Below are positions 58,251-64,000 of a stretch of 64,000 nt of DNA, piece after piece (within the stretch, counting starts at the first letter, position 1; each line of letters begins with the position of its first letter). The notes under the pieces were generated by a model. That model was not told the origin of the DNA, ran no database searches, and was given only the letters and a program-made list of their open reading frames with translations. Origin of the DNA: Crossiella sp. CA-258035 (GTDB lineage: Bacteria > Actinomycetota > Actinomycetes > Mycobacteriales > Pseudonocardiaceae); assembly GCF_030064675.1 (NCBI RefSeq), contig NZ_CP116413.1, positions 8,647,501-8,711,500 of the forward strand, in the 5' to 3' direction. The translations under genes were made by a program, and so were the position numbers.

Positions 58251-60580
58251 TCGAAGCGCAGGCCGCTCGGGCGGACCGCGGAACGCAGGGCCGGCAGGGT
58301 GGACAGGGTCACCAGCACGATCAGCGCGGCGCCCGCGCCCAGAATCATCGCCACGTCTCCCCAGTTCACCACAAGCTCGCGCAGGATTGCACCGCTGCTG
58401 GTTATGACCCCCAGCACCAACACTGCCAGGCCGATGCCGACCGGGGGCGCCAGTGCCAGGCCGATCGCGGTGGGCACCGCGTTCTGCCACAGCGTCGCCC
58501 AGCCCAGGGTACGGCGTGGCACCCCGCTGGCGGCCAGCACCGAGTACTGCCGCCTGCGCTCCTGGAGCTGGTCCACCGCGGCCACCACCAGGCTCAGCAG
58601 CGCCAGCAGCACCACCACCGCGGTGCCGGCCAGCACCCCGCCGCGCACGCTGTCGAACGCGGCCACCTCCCGCGCGGGCATGTCGTAGGCGCGCACGGAC
58701 AGGTCCACCCGGCCGGTGGCGGCCAGCACCCGGTCCTGCAGGTCGGGCACTGGCGGACCCTTCACCCAGATGTAGTTGGCCTGCGCCGCGTCCAGCCGGG
58801 GGTCGGTGCCGGTGGCCACCAGCACGGAACCCAGGTTGCTGCCCAGCCAGGGGCTGCCGGTGCTGACCTGCTGCACCGGCGGCACGGTCCAGGCGAAGGG
58901 CCGGTCGGCGCCGGAGGCGCGCAGCCGAACCACCTGTCCCTGCCGGAACTCCGGCCGCCAGCTGCCCGCCTGGTAGAGCTTGCCCGGCCGACAGTCGGAC
59001 ACCCCGAACAGCTGCTGGATGGTCGGGCAGTTCGCGACCTGGAGGACGCGGCTGTCCTCGGCGTAGAGCGAGCGCAGCGCTCCGGCGTGCAGCACGCCCG
59101 GCACCCGGCCCGCCGCCTCGAGCACCCGCGCCTCGTCGGGCCGGTTGTCCGGCCCGCCGCCGGTGACCAGCACGACCTCGCCGGAGCGGCTGCCGCGGTA
59201 GCTCTCCGCGGGGACGTCGGTGTGCGCGATGGTGCTCAGCAGCACCTGCAACGCGATCGCGCCGATCAGCACGGTGACCACGCCGGCCACCACCCGGGTG
59301 GTGGCGTACTCGAAGCGCAGCCGGCGCACCGCGAGCAGCGCGGGCACCCAGCGCGGCCGCCAGCGGTCAGCCACCCGCTCCACCAGCCAGGGCAGCACCG
59401 CGGCGGCGGCGGCCAGCACCAGCGCGATGCCCGCCGAGAGCAGCGTGCCGCGCCAGTCGTCCTCGCGGGCGTAGCGCCGCAGCGGGATGTTGGCCGCGAG
59501 CACCAGCACGCCGAGCCCGGCCAGGGCCAGCCGCCAGCGCAGCCTGCGCGGCGGCGGATCGGCCTTGCGGACCACGCCCAGCGGCCCGATCTCCAGTCGC
59601 CGCAACGCGATCAGCGCCGCGGCCACCGCGGTGGCCGGCACCCCGAGCAGCAGCAGCACGGTGATCGGCGCGCTGGGCACCAGGTCACCGGGGTAGAAGC
59701 CGACCTGCTCGATCTGCACCACCGCGGCCAGCGAGCGCACCAGCAGGAACAGCCCCGCGCCCACGCCGAGGCCGAGCAGCGCGGCGGCCAGCGACTCACC
59801 GGCCGCGATCCGCCTGGCCTGCCCGGGATCGGCGCCGACCAGCCGGATCGAGGCCAGCCGCTGCTCCCTGGCCCCGGCGCCGATCTGGGTGGCGACCAGC
59901 ACGAACACCCCGATCGGCACCAGCAGGGCGGCCGCGGCCGCGGTGAGCAGCAGCTGGAACAGCTCCGGCAGCGCCGTCGACTGGGGCGCGCTGCCGATTC
60001 GCAGCACCGGCAGCGCCCGGCCCCGCTGGTCCTCGGGCAGCCCGGCGTAGAAGTACAGCTCGCCCGGCCTGGCCAGCCCCGCCTCGCCGATCTGGCCGGC
60101 GATCTTGCTGGGCAGCCGCTCGCGCAGCAGCTCGCTGCCCGGCTCGGCGAGCAGCCGGTCCAGCGCGGGCGAGACGACGACCTCGCCCGGCCCCGGCAGC
60201 CGGTCCAGTCCCGGCGGCAGCTTGGGCACGCCACCGCTGACCGGGGCCAGCTCGGCGCCCTGGACGTAGGTGCTGCGCCAGACCTGACCGGCCTGCCTGG
60301 CCAGCAGGTGGGTCGGCTCCGTCCCGCCCGCACGCGCCGGATCGCCGGTCTCCAGCTGGCGGGCGGCCATCCGGTCGGCCTTGGCCTCCTGCGCGGGGCC
60401 GACCGCGGCGGCCAGCAGCAGCACCATGACGCCGAGGCCGATGCCGACCGCGGAGAGCATCAGCCTGGCCCAGGCGGCGCGGCCGCCGGTGAGCGCGAGC
60501 CTGGTGCCCAGCAGCAGCTCGCTCAGCCACTGCCCGATCCGGACCTCGTCCGCCGACGACCGCGTCATGCTCGTGCTCAT
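58247..60580 (-). CDS. ABC transporter permease, FtsX/MacB family (second copy)
   Basis: A 777-residue permease with two FtsX-like cores, each with a group of helices and a large extracytoplasmic region. The N-terminal half has LTGGRAAWARLMLSAVGIGL and FVLVATQIGAGAREQRLASI, followed by RLVGADPGQARRIAAGESLA; the C-terminal half has LLSLVVAAVDQLQERRRQYS and VLAASGVPRRTLGWATLWQN. It is paralogous to the permease upstream. ATG 60580 overlaps that gene as ATGA. Together they probably form a heterodimer that acts with the ATPase at 63.0 kb. A reading frame stretching to 62068 is not part of this gene. Confidence 0.92.
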   Translation of the reverse strand: MSTSMTRSSADEVRIGQWLSELLLGTRLALTGGRAAWARLMLSAVGIGLGVMVLLLAAAVGPAQEAKADRMAARQLETGDPARAGGTEPTHLLARQAGQVWRSTYVQGAELAPVSGGVPKLPPGLDRLPGPGEVVVSPALDRLLAEPGSELLRERLPSKIAGQIGEAGLARPGELYFYAGLPEDQRGRALPVLRIGSAPQSTALPELFQLLLTAAAAALLVPIGVFVLVATQIGAGAREQRLASIRLVGADPGQARRIAAGESLAAALLGLGVGAGLFLLVRSLAAVVQIEQVGFYPGDLVPSAPITVLLLLGVPATAVAAALIALRRLEIGPLGVVRKADPPPRRLRWRLALAGLGVLVLAANIPLRRYAREDDWRGTLLSAGIALVLAAAAAVLPWLVERVADRWRPRWVPALLAVRRLRFEYATTRVVAGVVTVLIGAIALQVLLSTIAHTDVPAESYRGSRSGEVVLVTGGGPDNRPDEARVLEAAGRVPGVLHAGALRSLYAEDSRVLQVANCPTIQQLFGVSDCRPGKLYQAGSWRPEFRQGQVVRLRASGADRPFAWTVPPVQQVSTGSPWLGSNLGSVLVATGTDPRLDAAQANYIWVKGPPVPDLQDRVLAATGRVDLSVRAYDMPAREVAAFDSVRGGVLAGTAVVVLLALLSLVVAAVDQLQERRRQYSVLAASGVPRRTLGWATLWQNAVPTAIGLALAPPVGIGLAVLVLGVITSSGAILRELVVNWGDVAMILGAGAALIVLVTLSTLPALRSAVRPSGLRFE

Positions 60581-62964
60581 TCCGCTCGTAGGCCCTCCGG
60601 CCGCATGGCCCGCAGCACCGACGGTAGCGTCAGCAGGCTCACCGCGAGCGCCGCCAGCAGCGCCGCGCCAGCGGACACCCCGACCGAGCTCCAGTCCAGC
60701 AGCAGCGGCCGCCGCACGGTGCGCAGCAGCAGCGCGCCGAGCCCGATCCCGGCCCCGCTGGAGACCACCACGGCCAGCAGCACCGGCACCGCGTTCTGCC
60801 ACAGCACCGACCCGGCCAGCGTGCGCCTGGGCACCCCGTTGGCGGAGAGCACGGCCAGCGGCCGCCGCCGTTCCCGCACCTGCTCGAAGCCGATCACCAG
60901 CAGGCTGGCCGCGGCCAGCAGCAGCGCGACCAGCACGCCGGCCAGCACGCCGCGGCGCACGGTGGCGTAGCTCTGCGCGCGCTCCCGGTCGTAGGAGCCG
61001 TCGCGGTAGGCCGGGTACACCGAGGCCCGCCAGCCCATCGGCCCGAGCAGGTTGCGCACGTGCTCGGCGGCGTCCGGCTGGGCCGGGTCCACCTTCAGCT
61101 GGGCCTGTAGGTACAGCTGCTTGGCCACCTCGGGCGGCAGGGTGCCCGCGGCCACCAGGATCCCGTCGCCGATGCCGCCGTCGGGGACGTCCTTGGCGGC
61201 GACCGGGGTGAGGCCGGCAGGCACCGTCCAGTCCGGCTGCCACGCGGGCCGCCCGGCCGTCGGATCGGTGCGCAGCATCAGCTGCTGACCGGGCCTGGGC
61301 CGCGGGGCAGGGGTGGCGGATCCGGACCCCGGCACGGAGGCCGGCTGCGACCGGGGCTGGACCAGCCAGGCCCGGCCTGGCCGGCAGTCGCTGATCTCGG
61401 CGTGCCTGGCCAACTCGGCGCAGTCGGCCATGGTCACCGAGAAGTACTCGTCCTTGCCGGCACCGCGCGCGGTCACAGTCGCGGCGCCGGTGACCGAGAG
61501 CAGGCCGGGGGTGCGGCGCAGCTCGGTGAGCAGGGCCAGCGGGTCCGCCAGCCCGGAGCGCGCGTTCACCATCAGCTTGGTCGCGTCGGCGGGGCGCTGC
61601 TCCGGCGGGTACTCCCGTTCGGTGGTCATCAGCACGGTCTGCAACGCGATGCCGCCCGCCAGCACCACCGCGAGCCCGCCGATCACCCTGGCCGAGGTGC
61701 CGCTGTCCAGCTGCATCCGGCGCACCGCCAGCTGCCAGGCAGGGTGACCGCCGCGCCCGCGCGCGACCAGCTTCTCCACCGCCCACGGCAGCAACATCGG
61801 GATGCTCAGCAACAGCAGCACCACACCGGCCGCGATCATCATCATGGCCCGGGCGGAGAAGCCGCGGCTGGCCGCGAGGTTGTCGGCCTGGGCGGCCAGC
61901 AGCGCGAAGCCGAGCACCAGCGGGACCAGCCGCCAGATCAGCCTGCGCCGGACCGGCTTCGCCTGCCGGACCGAGCCGAGCGGGTCGACCAGGGTGTTGC
62001 GCAGGGTGGCCATGGACACCGCGACCGCGAGCACCGGCACGCCGAGCACGATCAGCGTGGCCAGCCACGGCGAGGGCCGCACGTCCACCGCGAACACGCT
62101 GACGCCGAACACCTCGCCCAGTTCCACCAGCTGCCTGCCGAGCAGGAACACCAGCCAGCCGAGCAGCACGCCGAGCACCGCGCCGATCAGCGTCTCGCCC
62201 GCGGCCACCCGCCTGGTCTGCACCGCGTCCGCGCCGACCAGCCGCAGCGCGGCCAGCCTGCGGTCGCGGGCGGCGGCGGCCAGCCGGGTGCTGGTGCCGA
62301 TGAACACCACCACCGGGATCAGCATGGTGGCGGCCCCGACCAGCACCAGCAGCGCCAGCAGCGGCTCCAGCGACCGCGGTTCCGGCGTCTCGCCGAAGCT
62401 GTACAGGGTCCGCACGTCACTGGCCCAGGTGAGGTCGTTGGCGCCGCCGTAGAAGAACAGCTCGTGCGGCCCGACCAGGCCCTCGTCCGCGATCAGCCGC
62501 CGGGGCCCGTCGAACCGGGGCCGCAGCAGCTCACCCTCGGCCGAGCTCAGCAGCCGGTCCAGCGCGGGCGAGACCACGAACTCGCCCGGCCCGGGCAGCG
62601 TGCTGACCCCCGGCGGCAGCGGCGGGGTGGCGCCCAGCGGCTGGAGCAGGACGCCCTGGACGGTCTGCCCGCGGAACTCGGTGCTGGTCCTGGTGGCCAG
62701 CAGCGGGTCCCTGCCGGGCACCGGTTTCTGTTGCTGCTGGCTGACCGCGCGGTCGTACCGGCGCGCGTCGTGGTCTTCCTTGATGTTGAAGAAGGAGGCC
62801 GCGAGCAGCAGCACGGCCACGCCGATGCCGATGCCGACGGCGGTCAGGGTGAGCCTCGCCCAGGAGTTCCGGCTGCCCCCGACGGCCAGCCGGATGCCCA
62901 GGGCGAGGTCGTCAACCCAACGGCGGACCACGGTCCGCTTGTCCCTTTTGCCTGTACCCCTCAC
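60577..62964 (-). CDS. ABC transporter permease, FtsX/MacB family (first copy)
   Basis: A 795-residue permease with a basic N-terminus, then SRNSWARLTLTAVGIGIGVA as first helix, two FtsX cores (VVFIGTSTRLAAAARDRRLA and LRLVGADAVQTRRVAAGETL; in the second half VIGFEQVRERRRPLAVLSAN, GVPRRTLAGSVLWQN) and a long external loop. GTG 62964 is the start with a GGAAG site; the gap to the ATPase gene is 34 bases. The transported or sensed compound is unknown; such exporters often act on peptides, antibiotics or lipoproteins. Confidence 0.92.
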   Translation of the reverse strand: MRGTGKRDKRTVVRRWVDDLALGIRLAVGGSRNSWARLTLTAVGIGIGVAVLLLAASFFNIKEDHDARRYDRAVSQQQQKPVPGRDPLLATRTSTEFRGQTVQGVLLQPLGATPPLPPGVSTLPGPGEFVVSPALDRLLSSAEGELLRPRFDGPRRLIADEGLVGPHELFFYGGANDLTWASDVRTLYSFGETPEPRSLEPLLALLVLVGAATMLIPVVVFIGTSTRLAAAARDRRLAALRLVGADAVQTRRVAAGETLIGAVLGVLLGWLVFLLGRQLVELGEVFGVSVFAVDVRPSPWLATLIVLGVPVLAVAVSMATLRNTLVDPLGSVRQAKPVRRRLIWRLVPLVLGFALLAAQADNLAASRGFSARAMMMIAAGVVLLLLSIPMLLPWAVEKLVARGRGGHPAWQLAVRRMQLDSGTSARVIGGLAVVLAGGIALQTVLMTTEREYPPEQRPADATKLMVNARSGLADPLALLTELRRTPGLLSVTGAATVTARGAGKDEYFSVTMADCAELARHAEISDCRPGRAWLVQPRSQPASVPGSGSATPAPRPRPGQQLMLRTDPTAGRPAWQPDWTVPAGLTPVAAKDVPDGGIGDGILVAAGTLPPEVAKQLYLQAQLKVDPAQPDAAEHVRNLLGPMGWRASVYPAYRDGSYDRERAQSYATVRRGVLAGVLVALLLAAASLLVIGFEQVRERRRPLAVLSANGVPRRTLAGSVLWQNAVPVLLAVVVSSGAGIGLGALLLRTVRRPLLLDWSSVGVSAGAALLAALAVSLLTLPSVLRAMRPEGLRAE

Positions 62965-62998
62965 GCGGCACTTCCAAACCTGTTCCGGCGCAACGGGA

Positions 62999-63688
62999 TC
63001 AACCCACCAGCTCGACGTCGCGGGTCCGGCCGTCGCGCACCACGACCTCGCGGTCGGAGTAGGCGGCCACCCTGGCCTCGTGCGTCACCAGCACCACCGC
63101 GGCCCCAGTCTCCTTGGCCGCGGTGACCAGCAGCCGCATCACCCGCTCGCCGTTGAGCGAGTCCAGCGCGCCGGTCGGCTCGTCAGCGAAGATCACCCGA
63201 GGTCCGGTGACCAGCGCGCGGGCCACCGCGACCCGCTGGCCCTGGCCGCCGGAGGTCTCGCCGGGCCGCTTGTCCCGCACGTCGGCGACCTCCAGCCGCT
63301 CCAGCCAGTCGGTCGCCTTGGCCTCGGCCTCCTTGCGCTTGATCCCGCCCAGCCGCAGCGGCAGCGCCACGTTCTCCACCGCGGTCAGCTCCGGCACCAG
63401 CTGGCCGAACTGGAAGACGAAACCGAACTCGGTGCGCCGCAGCGCGCTGCGCTCGGACTCGCCCATGGCCGACATCTCCCGGCCGCGGTAGGTCACCCGG
63501 CCCGAGTCCGGCACCAGGATCCCGGCCAGGCAGTGCAGCAGGGTGGACTTGCCGGAGCCGGAGGGCCCCATCACGGCGACCACCTCGCCGGGGCTGACCT
63601 GCATCCCGGCCCCGTCCAGCGCCGGGGTCGGGCCGAAGGTCTTGTGCAGGTCGAATCCGGCCAGCAGCGGCCCGTTCACGTTGGTCAT
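62999..63688 (-). CDS. ABC transporter ATP-binding protein (MacB/LolD type)
   Basis: A 229-residue ATPase for the FtsX-type permeases. The Walker A is VMGPSGSGKSTLLHC, the Q-loop is in FGFVFQFGQLVPE, the signature is TSGGQGQRVAVARAL, Walker B and Glu are RVIFADEPTGALDS and the switch His is in VLVTHEARVA. ATG 63688 overlaps the PadR gene stop codon as ATGA. It is coupled to that regulator, which probably controls the operon. Confidence 0.96.
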   Translation of the reverse strand: MTNVNGPLLAGFDLHKTFGPTPALDGAGMQVSPGEVVAVMGPSGSGKSTLLHCLAGILVPDSGRVTYRGREMSAMGESERSALRRTEFGFVFQFGQLVPELTAVENVALPLRLGGIKRKEAEAKATDWLERLEVADVRDKRPGETSGGQGQRVAVARALVTGPRVIFADEPTGALDSLNGERVMRLLVTAAKETGAAVVLVTHEARVAAYSDREVVVRDGRTRDVELVG

Positions 63689-64000
63689 GCCCCGACTTCC
63701 TTCGCGAGCTGGTGCAGGCGGGCCGCGGTGAGCTCCAGCCACCGCAGGTCGGCCTCCAGGTGGAACAGCGCGTGGTCGCAGATCAGCTGGTCGGCGAGGT
63801 CACCGGCGCTCTTGCGCTGGGTCAGCTCGCGCATCAGCCGCAGGTGCTCGGCGCGCTGGGTGTCCAGCAGGTCGGTGGCGCTGCGGCCGGAGAGCAGGGC
63901 CAGCACGACCTTGGTGTAGAGCGTGTTCTGCAGGTACGGCTCCGGCTTCTCCGGCGTGGCCAGCCAGGTGCCCACATCGGTGATGCCCGCGCCGGTGATC
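63685..64000 (-). CDS. PadR-family regulator, C-terminal part
   Basis: The protein enters from the right edge; at least 104 codons are seen and its N-terminus lies outside the window. The visible part holds the end of the winged helix (ITGAGITDVGTWLATPEKPE) and the C-terminal Vir-type dimerisation helices (LMRELTQRKSAGDLADQLIC, HALFHLEADLRWLELTAARL). PadR proteins with this C-terminus often repress neighbouring ABC exporters. Its stop codon overlaps the ATPase start. Confidence 0.85.
   Translation of the reverse strand, partial: ITGAGITDVGTWLATPEKPEPYLQNTLYTKVVLALLSGRSATDLLDTQRAEHLRLMRELTQRKSAGDLADQLICDHALFHLEADLRWLELTAARLHQLAKEVGA

Noticed and set aside
58238-60970. A 910-codon plus-strand open frame opposite the permease genes
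   Set aside because: Same reason: compositionally odd His/Gln/Arg-rich translation antisense to an FtsX permease with clear motifs.
58247-62068. A 1273-codon frame that would make a giant permease
   Set aside because: The first 496 residues are shadow sequence overlapping the other permease gene; the true gene starts at ATG 60580, overlapping the upstream stop codon.
1-64000. CRISPR arrays, tRNA, rRNA, insertion sequences or prophage genes
   Set aside because: No regularly spaced repeats, no transposase or integrase motifs and no tRNA-like or rRNA sequence were recognised when reading both strands.

Overview
The window reads as chromosomal DNA of a high-GC filamentous actinomycete, most likely a member of the Pseudonocardiaceae or a close relative. 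The support is very high third-position GC throughout, many GTG starts, mycothiol genes (mshA and a mycothiol-dependent isomerase type protein), a BldN/RsbN-like developmental sigma/anti-sigma pair, and a gene backbone that, from memory, follows the order of Mycobacterium tuberculosis Rv0513 down to Rv0474 (hemB-D-C-A, glutaredoxin, SerB1-like HAD, acyltransferase, GalE2-like epimerase, bS22, small HTH, proC, TIM-barrel, Ppx, regX3/senX3, gpm, mshA, L,D-transpeptidase, murB, DUF2505, HbhA-like, XRE). No tRNA, rRNA, CRISPR array, insertion sequence or prophage was seen. About three quarters of the genes are on the minus strand, and neighbours are very often coupled by ATGA, GTGA or TGATG start/stop overlaps.

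Layout. 1-7 kb: two membrane proteins and the heme operon rex-hemA-hemC-hemD, with hemB beyond a long repeat element; a Rex operator sits on the rex promoter. 7-16 kb: a membrane-bound molybdopterin oxidoreductase, a small coiled-coil membrane protein, a glutaredoxin-like protein, an acyl-CoA dehydrogenase and acyl-CoA ligase, the ECF sigma factor and anti-sigma pair resembling BldN/RsbN, a HAD hydrolase, and a DUF2975/XRE pair. 16-25 kb: YbjQ, acyltransferase, epimerase, the tiny ribosomal protein bS22, a BldC-like HTH, proC, thioesterase, proline dehydrogenase, TIM-barrel protein, an acidic membrane protein and exopolyphosphatase. 25-28 kb: the SenX3-RegX3 phosphate two-component system and phosphoglycerate mutase. 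28-40 kb is the most accessory-looking part: an XRE/DUF5753 regulator, an ECF42 sigma factor with its YCII/DGPF partner, a four-gene sugar-phosphate operon (DeoR, PfkB, 2-hydroxyacid dehydrogenase, FGGY kinase), an MFS exporter, a secreted orphan protein and a second acyl-CoA ligase. 40-47 kb: DUF4349 lipoprotein, then ldt, alpha/beta hydrolase, mshA and YbjN as one coupled operon, a cytosolic trypsin-like protein, and murB. 47-57 kb: mostly plus-strand housekeeping genes (DUF2505, methyltransferase, mycothiol-dependent isomerase type, purU, LOG-like, lipoprotein), minus-strand ybaK, DJ-1/PfpI, hydrolase, DUF2516, HbhA-like and XRE, and a crcB-crcB-zinc-ribbon operon. 57-64 kb: a PadR-ABC-FtsX-FtsX-VTT membrane operon that runs off the right edge.

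The most unusual signals are not protein genes. A roughly 180-bp intergenic element occurs twice (2121-2303 and 20117-20296). In each copy an intrinsic terminator is fused to a giant hairpin, and the stem differs between copies by paired, compensating substitutions. A separate 161-bp near-perfect palindrome with a terminator hairpin fills the regX3-ppx gap. Many genes appear to be leaderless, with a TANNNT box 6-8 bases before the start codon. At murB/DUF2505 two such boxes overlap head to head, and at YbjQ and YbaK the box coincides with the stop codon of the upstream gene. An 11-base palindrome, TCCACWGTGGA, recurs mostly inside genes.
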